Assembly: GCF_037975245.1 (NCBI RefSeq)
Contig: NC_092564.1
Location: forward strand, 7,911,984 to 7,975,983
Length of the DNA stretch: 64,000 nucleotides
Reading direction: 5' to 3'
Source of the DNA: Apostichopus japonicus
Taxonomy: Eukaryota > Echinodermata > Holothuroidea > Aspidochirotida > Stichopodidae
The translations under genes and the position numbers were made by a program. Position 1 is the stretch's first letter. Each line of letters begins with the position of its first letter. The notes under the pieces are model-generated. The model did not search any database. It was not told where the DNA came from and worked only from the letters and a program-made list of their open reading frames with translations. Positions 1 to 64,000 of the stretch are shown here, one piece after another.

Positions 1-3000
1 TGTAGGGGGACCTTTTTATTACCTAAATTGTATTTTTACCAATATAATTAGAATATTTAATTTTTGCTATTTTATGAAATGATCTGTAGAAATTAATATA
101 TTAACTAGACCTTTGTTAAAGCTTTTGTATATATTTTGTGAAGGGTTGGGTATAGTAAGTTAGTAACATTTTAAAAATTCCTCAAGCGATGTTATATGGG
201 ATATACCTCATCTGGTCTTACTAAAGAAAAAGACCATTTGGGTTCCTCTTCATTTACAGTCAGGGACTACTTTAGTATTCAGGCTTGGAATTTTGCCTCT
301 TAGCTAAATACTATGCTTCCTGTTAATTAAAACAAGTGATTGGACAATTTTTTGCATATCATTTGGCTGTATGATACCAGATAATTATTCCCTGTTTTAC
401 TGTGTAAATTCAACATTGTATAAAACTTTTTTTGTCCAACAGTTAACATAAATTATCTTTATTTTGACAATTTTTGCAAATTCTAATTATTCTATAGTTA
501 TATCATAATGCTGAGTACTAAAAAAAGATATGTTTCATGTACAGTATGCTTTTCCTTTAAGGGTGAAGTATGACAAAACAACAGATGGTGGGAAATTTGA
601 AGCCAAATGTAACTTTCAGCCTGAGTTTCAGGAGTTCCACATGAGTACTTTGAATGTGTTTCGCCACTTTTGTGCAACGATAGCACAGAACTACAGTAGC
701 GTAAATATTACTGCAAAACTAAGTGTGTCAGGGGTTACTATCTTTATCTTTGTTGCTGCCAAAAAAGAAAGAAAAAAAAAGATGCATTTTATGCAAATTT
801 ATGAGAAAGCTAATGGCCAAAAAATAGATGAAAATGTGGAAGGTTATCTTTCCTGCTGTATCGTCATGTACTCAGGTTTCAAATCATGCAGAAGCATAAA
901 CTTGTACATTGTTTGAAGAGAAAGATTCCCATCAGAGTAAATAAAATAATATTTATGAAGTATTTAAGCATTTATATTGCTTTCAAATATCTTCCTTTTC
1001 ACACGCAATGTCTTATAAATCCTTTAATGATCATTTACACATGCTGGACTAGTACCTCCGTTAAAGATATATATACCGGTAGAGCAATTCAAAGACAAAT
1101 CCACTGAATATGTATTGACATAGGAAGCTATCAAAAAGTAAGTGGGCTCTGGTATCTTCACCAGAAGAATTTCAGATTCATTGATGCTACGGTGGCCCAG
1201 ATGGGACATTGAAAATGTTAACTGTTTTATATCCAAATTTTTGCTTTTTCTGAATTGTACTAATTTGATGTTTCCTTGAAATTTTGAAATGTTTGTTGCA
1301 ATCTCAACAAAAAACAAAGAATTAGATGTATTGTGAGGAATGTGAATAGAAAAATTGATTTCGCATGCAATGCTAATGCATTCATTATTTTTTCAGCTTA
1401 ATAACTTAGCACTGGCTGTGGAGTGCATTCTAGAGTGAGAGGCAGAAACATACTCCTTCCTTTCCCACTGACCCACTCCTCCCACCCCCCACCCCCTCCC
1501 TCCTACTCCTTGTTCCTATCCCTAATATGTGTTAATTATCTACGAGATGTGAAACTTGAGGATTGTGGGCAGTAAAAGGATGAACTCAACTGAGCATAAA
1601 ATCTTTATTAGTTTGTCAGTAGGCAATGGGATCACCAGATATTTGAGGGGGTGAGGAGGGGGGGGCACAGCAAAATGAGAGCAGGGGGCACAGAATGCTG
1701 TTGGCACAACCAGTGTGAGCACGAAGCCATACCTGCGTGGGGTCCAGGCCCGACATATTGCGGCTGCAGGGGTCAAGCGTGAAAATCACCCTGAAGAATT
1801 TTCAAAACTTATATCAGCTTCATATCAGCAGACTTTTGGATTTAGATATAAGTCAATTATACTCAGTAGTAGTACAAAAGTTGTGAAATTCCTGCCTGTT
1901 TGAACATGGCAGAATTCGTTGGGGGGAGAGTGGGAACCAATCATTTTTGGGGAAATGTGTATTGCGTACTACCATGTCCTCTCTCCTCCTCCCTTGTTGA
2001 TGTTTGTGTTACTAGGGCTTGTTACATTGCAAAAGATTGGTTTAATACCTCAACTATTGCTTTAATCTTGCTTTAATCTACTACTACTACTACTTATATC
2101 TACTACTACTTTCATCTTTAATCTACTACTACTTTAATCTACTACTAATTTTATCTACTACTACTTTAATCTACTACTTCTTAATCTACCTACTACTTAT
2201 ATCTACTACTACTTTAATCTACTACTACTACTTTAATCTACTACTAATTTTATCTACTACTACTTTAATCTACTACTACTTAATCTACCTAGTTTATATC
2301 TACTACTACTTTAATCTACTACTGCTTTAATCTTGAGGTAGGTTTAATAAAGTGTTGCAGAGTTTACGTCAATGATCATCGAAGGAGCACATCTGGATTA
2401 AATACAGAAAGCTATGTAGCAGCAACAGCATGAGCACTCTGTAGGTTTATGAATCAAGCCACTCACAAGAAAGAAGTTATAGAGCTGTGTATTACAGCAT
2501 CTTGTCTTCCTCAGTTTTATTATCTCTACCTTCACTTCTCATCGATCAGAGGTATAAATAAGCAAGATGGAAAGATAGTCAAGTTCGATAAACAGCAATG
2601 TGTTCTTCTCAAGTTTAAGTAATATTTTAATGAAGACTAAAGACGAGTGAAGGGAATGGAGTTTTCAATAGTACGTATCCCTTTCACAGAAAATGCTATA
2701 AAAAACTAACAAAAGGAGAGTGTAAGAGTCTTTTTTTCCCCCTTTCTCAAGTGTTCATGTAGTTTGACAAGAAGATTTGTGCAAAAAATTTCAAGCAAGA
2801 AACAAAAATTCAACAAGAGCAAAGGAGTGCTGTGTAAATTATATGAAACAAAATAAAAGTACAAAAGAATGATTGTTGTCCAAGTATAAGAAACAGATAA
2901 TGAAGTGGAAACAAGCTCTAGGAGACAAAAGGAAAGACAGAACAAAGGAAAATGATATTCAATATTAAATATGAAATCCTCTTATAATTGTTAAGGTGTA

Positions 3001-5444
3001 GTAATTATGGTAGCATGTATCTAGTTTCATCAGCATTGTGACCACATTTGCCTTGAGATTGCATATTGGCTGAATCACTTTTCGCATACATATACAGTTC
3101 GAACTGGACGACTCATCATCCTGGGATCGGTATTTGTTTCTCCAACAGTGATTACCATAAGAGCTTTAGCTCAATACTCAAAATGAATTTCGGTGGCAAG
3201 GTTGTCTTGTATATATTACATCATCTCGACTTGTCCACATTGATTACTTTTTCTAATTGCACATCTGTTATGAGAGATCAGTTGAGGTAGGAGTAGGGGG
3301 CCTCAGATGCTACTCTGTAATTTAGAAATTTGAAAATGGCACTGACAAAATTGCATGCAACATTATGAATACCAACACATATATTGATATGATTTAGTCA
3401 ATGTGCAAAAGGATATTTGGAGGTATAGCTGAGAAAACGATAGTCTTTAGTAAATAACATTAACCAGTCCTTGGAAGCAAATGTTAATTTTATTTAGTTT
3501 GTCAAATATTCAAGCTTCAGAGGAAGTTTCTCTTAGTTTATAGTGTCATTCATTAATGTGTACATAGTTAATGTTATGGTATATTCATAGTAGTTGTTGC
3601 AGATATATACATTGACTATTACTCTTGCAGGGATAAATTCTGTTAGGAACTTGTTGAAGAATAAACATCATAATTGTTCAGACAAGGTCAAAACAATCTA
3701 ATATTTAATCACCATTAGGACGTCATCACACATATATTTTGTATACACACAGTATAGAGTACATGATTTAGTAAAATGTTTTTCCAATCTCCATCCACAT
3801 CAAGTAATCCCCTCACTATTTCTTTTCTGTCTTTGTGATTAAGTTTTTATTTAATTTAATTTTGAGGTGTTTTTGATCAGGGCATTCATAAAATTACAGG
3901 AAATTTGTTTGTTAATTATGAATGACTGTTTCAACTGGCTACTGTATAAGTGTATATCCATTGCAAGAGAATGTTATAGTTTTACTAGTATAAGCATAGC
4001 AATGTGTCATTTAAGTACAACTTGAGTCTACCTATCTCATCTTTGTGATGGGTTCTGTTGTCCAAGTTTATTGCCATAAATTCAGGCCTGCTGGTGAAGT
4101 GCTGCAACTGTTAACTGTACAATTGTGTAGTGCTGACAGCAAGAGAGGTGTTAGTAGTGAGTGAGTGACAATAAGTGATCAGTATTTAATAGTTTCTCTT
4201 TCAACTTTCACTCCGGGCAAATACTGTTTCTCTTTTAAAGCAAGGAATATTTTGACTTGTTATCACTAAGCAAAATGCTATACAAAATGGGCTAGTTGCT
4301 GGACAACTGCAAAGCTACATAGCAGTTTTAAAACAGTTTTTAAATGTTATAAGAGACAGAAATTCAGAGCCAACCAAACTGTTACACTGAATTTGATACC
4401 TAAGTTTTTAAGTCCCTATTAAAGATATTTGGAACCCATTTCCACTGCCATTGAAACACCTACTGTGCTAACAGTTCCTGTCATTCTAACAGCTTTGAAC
4501 CCCAATCAAATACATTTGGTGATCTGGTTCCTTTGTTCAAGCCCATTTGGTCACAGACAGCTTTAGAAAGTAGGAGTTATATCATGGTTTTTGGGATAAG
4601 AAGTTTCTTTTATACTGGGGAGTAGAACATATTTGTTTTGACACAGTGGCCATGACTCTATTCTATGAGGTGTTAGCCACAGAAAATCCTATTTTGTACC
4701 TATCAGGGGGATATTAAGTTGATGTGTAGTTATCATAACAGTTTGAGGGGCATGGCCTCAAGGATAGTTCATAGACACAGACAGACAGACGAACAGACAA
4801 AACAGAGGATTTACGAAAAAGATCGATGTTTTGTTTTTACTAACCTCTAGGTTATTGTTTGTACTTAGTCATAAGAAGAACTAACAAAGGAAACCAAGAA
4901 GTTTACTTGTTGTCAATAATCAGTGGCAAAGCTGTTGCCTGTAGCAGTGTAGTGTGTGTACTACAGTATACTGTTTGCTGTGTATAAAATGAAGAATTAA
5001 TAGGAACAGAGTGACACATACTCTCTTTAATCAGTAGATTTGTGTGTGGGTAACAGGGCTCTAATTATTACTTTTCAACTTTGAAATAATGATAAAATGG
5101 CTTGTGTTATAAAATGCTCAATGGTATATTGTCCTTTCAGAAAAAGATTTTTTTTCTGCTCAATATAAATGTCTTCCCTCTAAACTTGATAAAGCTATCT
5201 TTTTTCAAGGACTTTTACAAATGAATAGTTGGGATGAGGTGGATGTGTGTATATATTTGATTTGTGGAGGGGAAGGGGGAAGGGGGAGGAGAAAATAGTT
5301 TGCATAACACTATGCAAGCCTTTATCAAATTTTAGTACCGTTTAGTTTAGTAACCTTTAATGAAAATATTTATGTTGTTGTTTTTATCTCTGACTGTGAT
5401 GTAATCTCAACTTGAGTGTTGTTTATTTATTTTTATTGTTTTAG
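1..5444. other. Upstream region or 5' intron of the TANC gene
   Basis: AT-rich sequence without a convincing gene. It ends in a good acceptor (T-rich tract then TTTTAG at 5444), so at least one non-coding exon should lie upstream, here or outside the window. It holds a TAC/TTTAATC minisatellite (about 2060-2335), C-rich simple sequence near 1480-1500, and a GC-richer stretch at 1680-1790 that I cannot assign. Small ORFs here (for example 530-916 and 3066-3290) match no family I recognise. No core promoter could be identified. Confidence 0.5.
2060..2335. repeat. TAC-rich minisatellite
   Basis: Degenerate tandem array of short units built from (CTA)n followed by TTTAATCT or TTTATCT, with variable numbers of CTA triplets. 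A slippage-prone simple array; no coding or regulatory role is visible. Confidence 0.85.
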
Positions 5445-5487
5445 ATGGAAGATGTTAACATAGTGTTCGCTGCTATAGCCTGATACA
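5445..5487 (+). other. 5' UTR part of coding exon 1 with a short uORF
   Basis: Directly after the acceptor at 5444 the exon begins ATGGAAGATG and this upstream reading frame closes at a TGA (5481-5483). In the frame of the RING protein there is a TAG at 5476-5478, so the main start must be the ATG at 5488, which has A at -3 and G at +4. The 12-codon uORF could lower initiation at the main start; that is inference. Confidence 0.55.
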
Positions 5488-59901
<54,414 letters not shown>

Positions 59902-60714
59902 TGGTGCTAAATCAGTATACTCATTTTTAAGACCCTTAATACCATATAGTGAGGCTCTCTTGGACATAGTTATTGTGCAATAGTGTGCATAAAGTACCAA
60001 AAAATATGTTATTCATATATATATATATAGTTTCCCTTGAAAGAAAAATTCTGGATATCAGAGCTGTCTCGGTGAAGAGTCACATCTTGTTTCAGACAAT
60101 ATTTATTGTGCTTTGATATTATCCTATAGTTGTTTCAGGTTTGCATTAAACAGCGTACTTCAACAAAAAGAAAAAACTACCTACTGGTGAAATTATCTCG
60201 CCGATCTGAATCCAGATACGATGGATGCAGAGCTTCCTTTGCTGCTAATTCCCAAACAGAAACTGTTGTAAAGATTCAGTCTAACAGTAGCTGGTTGATC
60301 TTGCAGCTTAAATTTTCTACTCTCATGATCATGTGACAGAAATCACTTTGATGGTGTGTTGCATCAATGGGCACAAGAGATGTTTAAGCTCTTTGGCAAC
60401 CCTGTTCCTTTCCCAAACAACCATCAACAATACTTAGCGGAAATCTACTCCACCTTCATGACAGACTGTGGAGACTATTTGCTCACATAATGTGAGGAAT
60501 CTGGCGATAAGTAGAATATGGCTGTTAATGGCACAAGGCTACTAGTGGTGTTAAAAGGATTAGTGCAGGTGAAAATTTATGTTTGAATTATGTAAACGGA
60601 ACATTTTCTAAGCATCCTGATGAAATTTGCATTCAATCCCTATGTAACAAGTTTTGAGATGACAGACTTTAAGCAAACAGGTTTTTAGTCATAGAAACAC
60701 ACTGATAAATTTGT
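59902..60714 (+). other. Probable 3' UTR and downstream sequence
   Basis: Directly after the TGA the sequence is AT-rich with a TATATATATATAT run at 60017-60030. I found no AATAAA close to the stop; ATTAAA occurs at 60145. The polyadenylation site is therefore not placed. An ORF at 60130-60336 matches nothing I know. Confidence 0.5.
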
Positions 60715-61452
60715 GATATGTCTTTCTTCAAATTTACATCTATGTTTTTACTTAAAAATTGGGATGTATCCAAGGGCGGCGGAAGCACTTTTAATCTGGG
60801 GGGGCACCGACATCAAAGGGCACTTTGCAGAAATTCGATTGGACTGATGCAGCCTTATATTTAGTACCCTTTATAACTCTTATTGCATTAATTTATTTGC
60901 GTATACACATCACTCCATCAACACCCCCCCCCCCCCTTTAAGGAAAATATGCATACTAGCACAGCAATATCCAATGTGCAAATTGGAAAGTTTTCTTTGA
61001 GACAAAATGAGGTGAAATCATGCTAGTTGCTAAATGTAGGAATCTTCCGAATTAGAGTTTTTATCTTGTTAATATCTTAACATTGATATGTCTTTCTTCA
61101 AATTTACATCTATGTTTTTACTTAAAAATTGGGATGTATCCAAGGGCGGCGGAAGCACTTTTAATCTGGGGGGGCACCGACATCAAAGGGCACTTTGCAG
61201 AAATTCGATTGGACTGATGCAGCCTTATATTTAGTACCCTTTATAACTCTTATTGCATTAATTTATTTGTGTATACACATCACTCCATCAACACCCCCCC
61301 CCCTTTAAGGAAAATATGCATACTAGCACAGCAATATCCAATGTGCAAATTGGAAAGTTTTCTTTGAGACAAAATGAGGTGAAATCATGCTAGTTGCTAA
61401 ATGTAGGAATCTTCCGAATTAGAGTTTTTATCTTGTTAATATCTTAACATTG
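60715..61452 (+). repeat. 370-bp tandem duplication including MITE left part and host flank
   Basis: Segment 60715-61084 (starting GATATGTCTTTCTTC) is repeated at 61085-61452 with near identity; the copies differ mainly in the length of a C-run (60926, 61293) and a C/T change. Each copy holds ~55 nt of pre-insertion flank, the 8-bp target site GATGTATC and the first ~315 nt of the MITE. Confidence 0.92.
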
Positions 61453-61776
61453 TTTTTTCCATTCGAAATAGCTTTGAGTTTGACCCACAGAAATTCATTA
61501 AAAGTCAGGGGCGTAGCCAGGATTTGCAAAGTTGTATGCACAACTATCTGAGCGGAGCGCCACCATCGGTTGGCGCGGAGCGTACAAGAAAATTTTTGGT
61601 TTTACAAACCCCTCAGATGGCCGGAAACGGCCCTTCCCGAGTGTTCATTCTGGTTCCCTGGCCTCTTGCTAACTTGAGACACCTCAATTTTTATGTAGAA
61701 AAAGGGCACATTTTTAACCTGCGGAAAAGTGGGGGGCCACGTGCCCCCTGTGCCCCCCCCGGTTCCGCCGCCCTTG
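61141..61776. mobile_element. hAT-type MITE with 14-bp TIRs and 8-bp target duplication
   Basis: Left end CAAGGGCGGCGGAA (61141) and right end TTCCGCCGCCCTTG (61763-61776) are perfect inverted repeats, flanked by GATGTATC at 61133-61140 and 61777-61784. An 8-bp duplication and short TIRs suggest the hAT superfamily. No transposase frame. Inside, at 61508, is GGGGCGTAGCCAGG, the terminus of another common invertebrate MITE, so a second element may be nested. A truncated left-end copy lies at 60771-61084. Confidence 0.85.
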
Positions 61777-61796
61777 GATGTATCTCAATATGAATA

Positions 61797-64000
61797 TGCA
61801 ACAGTTATTTGTTTATTTGTTCACTTGACATCCCCTTAGCAAATTTAAGGCAAAAAAAAACTTCTTTGCTGTTGGTGTGAGACAACTCCACCACACCTAT
61901 TTGGTTCAAGTTTCACATATTATTAAAACTGTAACAAACTACAATCATCAATGGCTTGGAAATGCTATGTAGGAATTGAATGCAAAATTTCATCAGAATT
62001 GGTTAGAAAATATGTTACTTGGTCCTCAGTGGAAAATCAATGTCCCCTGGACTATCCTCATAATTGTGTAAGCGAGTGGCAGAATTGTTAAACCAACTTT
62101 GAAGCCAACCTTTTTACTTTCATGTAAAACGTTGCTTAGGTTTCTAATTATAATCTTTGACTTAACTCTCTCTGGGAGGTCAATGCAAAATTGGTTACTA
62201 TTATTTCACAAGTGTCTAAGAATATTTATCTGCATTCATCCGGTCTTATCTGGAAAGATGACTTTATGGACTAAAAATATAGGTTTTTTTTCTTTTTAAG
62301 AAAAGTTATTTGGAAATGGCATTTGAGATGAATACTTAAAGTCAGTAAATTTCCCTCTTTACTTTGGACAAAGAATGGTATTAAAATACATGAGAGATTT
62401 GCCTGGCAAGAATACTGATGGTATTTGATGACATTTTCAGATCTTCTTGTGATGTTGTTTGACATACATAGCAATTCTCTTGTAGGGAAGATTGCGGGGG
62501 GGGGGGGGGTTGGGAGAGTTATCTATAATGCTTCACTGCTTAAAATGAACCAAAGCAGAAAATTACGCCATTTTACATGAAATAGCTTACAAACGTCATT
62601 TAACTCACAACCAAGCTTGAAAGTTATTTCATAATAAGTAATTTTCAGCGACAGTTATTCTCAGGTTAAATTACATTTTGTTTTTTTTTTCTCCCAAAGA
62701 ATGGTTTGAAATATTCTGCTTTTCTGCCAACAAGTAATTTTGAAGGAACAAGGGAGAGAATATGTTGTATAGAATAAATCTATGCTGCAGGTGGTTGCAC
62801 AGCACAATATCTCATGTTACGGAGAAGTGTTAATTTATTGATTGTTTGAGTTCTGTTTTTTCGTCCATTAGCAAATAAATTTATGTTCGATGCCATTTAT
62901 TCGCCTAACTGGTGATGTATTATACGTACTACCCAAAGAGTTAAATCCTAGTTGTCTATTCATTTCAGCAGCATACATTAAACTTTTCTCAATATTAAAA
63001 TTTAACATTTAAAATTTAAAATTTGATCTCTTCTGATATGCTTTGCCATCATATCATTCAATTTAATTATTAATCTCTTCTCATTTAGTAATTTAAGGAA
63101 TTACAATCATGGGCATTTAATCAGATACTACAGAAGACTGCTAAGACCATGACAAAAGAAAAAGTTTCTCCTTTCTGTTACATTTCTTACTCATCACTGT
63201 AGAAAATAGGAAATGTGCAGGAATGAGAACAAAATCTTTGCAAAAGCAAAATAAAATGGTGGCCCTACTGTAAGATACAGGTGAATTGACTGTTGCATTT
63301 TTTTTAATTGAGCATTAAAGAAAAAAGAAGTCATTTTGGAATTTTAGAATAAATATGCTATTGACAGACATTGTAAGTCTTCTAGGGAAGACAGAAATAT
63401 TCTACACTGCTAATTGAACATTTCATCTCTTTTTTATTGCCACTCAGTGGATGGGCTGGGGTTTCTTGATTACAGGATATTTATACATGACTGTCATTGT
63501 AATCTGCACTTAAAAACCTTAATCAAACATGCACTTACTTTTGGCTAAGAATGTTATACTCTGATGTATTCTGTGGATAATTAATATCGTAAATTTTAAA
63601 GGTGAAACAAAGCACATTTCATCTCAGTTGCTATGGTAATATCACTCATTATGCTGTCACTGGATAAATTCACAATATTTCATCAACATATAAATTCACA
63701 TTGTCGTGATTATACCTGCTATTAGTATGTGCTTTTCACATAGTATTACAGATATGGTTCCTCAGAAGAAGAAAAAAAAACTGATCTGTCCTTTTAAACG
63801 TTAAAACGTGATTGAACTTGAGCTTGAGAATGTTTTAATTAATGTTACGGATATGGAAGTTAATTACTTAAACTTTGTGATTTAAAAACAGGAGATTTGA
63901 TTTTTTAACTGTTGGTATTCATTTTTCTCTTAACCCAAAATTTCTTTTCTATTCTATTTAATTATTTAGTTTTATAAACAATAAGAAATATACAAATTTA
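61797..64000. other. Downstream intergenic sequence, no gene seen
   Basis: AT-rich, with a G-run at 62495-62511 and AATAAA motifs at 62771 and 62873 that could serve polyadenylation if the TANC 3' UTR is very long. No ORF with recognisable content. Confidence 0.5.

Noticed and set aside
530-916. 128-codon + strand ORF near the left end
   Set aside because: No recognisable domain, AT-rich codons, a lysine run from a homopolymer, and no supporting splice borders. Treated as chance.
3066-3290. 74-codon ORF
   Set aside because: No similarity to any family I know and composition like the surrounding non-coding sequence.
60130-60336. 68-codon ORF after the TANC stop
   Set aside because: No domain or conserved motif; lies in probable 3' UTR.

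Overview
This window is eukaryotic, intron-rich and AT-rich, with GT-AG introns, many simple repeats and several families of degenerate mobile elements. One protein-coding gene can be reconstructed, on the + strand: an invertebrate orthologue of TANC1/TANC2, called rolling pebbles/antisocial (rols) in Drosophila. The organism is most likely a marine invertebrate. I lean towards an echinoderm, perhaps a holothurian, because of the DIRS retrotransposon, tRNA-SINEs and overall texture, but no single sequence proves this.

The gene spans about 5.45-59.9 kb. I could join 22 coding exons by splice phase, giving 6666 nt including the stop, or about 2221 residues. In order the protein has a C3HC4 RING finger (exon 1), a long low-complexity Pro/Ser-rich region (exons 2-8), a STAND-like P-loop NTPase (Walker A in exon 9, Walker B in exon 11), ankyrin repeats (exons 13-18), TPR repeats (exons 19-22), a short charged helix and a disordered tail ending in a class I PDZ ligand, P-T-A-L. 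Family knowledge makes this a large scaffold that links membrane adhesion or receptor complexes to the cytoskeleton: postsynaptic density in mammals, myoblast fusion sites in Drosophila.

Layout: 1-5.4 kb is upstream sequence or a 5' intron with a TAC-type minisatellite. Intron 1 (5.6-21.2 kb) carries a DIRS-type tyrosine-recombinase retrotransposon at about 7.56-13.95 kb, with inverted terminal repeats, an internal complementary region and decayed gag, RNase H and recombinase reading frames. SINEs are nested in it. Related DIRS ends lie at 6.5, 19.2 and 37.7 kb. Introns 2-5 are mostly unique AT-rich sequence with a hairpin element and a LINE relic. From 40 to 60 kb the exons are closely spaced. 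Three tandem arrays lie in this half, and one of them repeats the acceptor boundary of exon 9 about twelve times. Downstream (60-64 kb) is a hAT-type MITE involved in a 370-bp tandem duplication, and then unannotated sequence.

No operon, CRISPR array, rRNA or free-standing tRNA gene is visible. I did not find a new multi-gene system. The points most worth a second look are the decoy splice-acceptor array, the phase 1-1 exon run, the nested DIRS copies and a fold-back element with a hammerhead-like motif.
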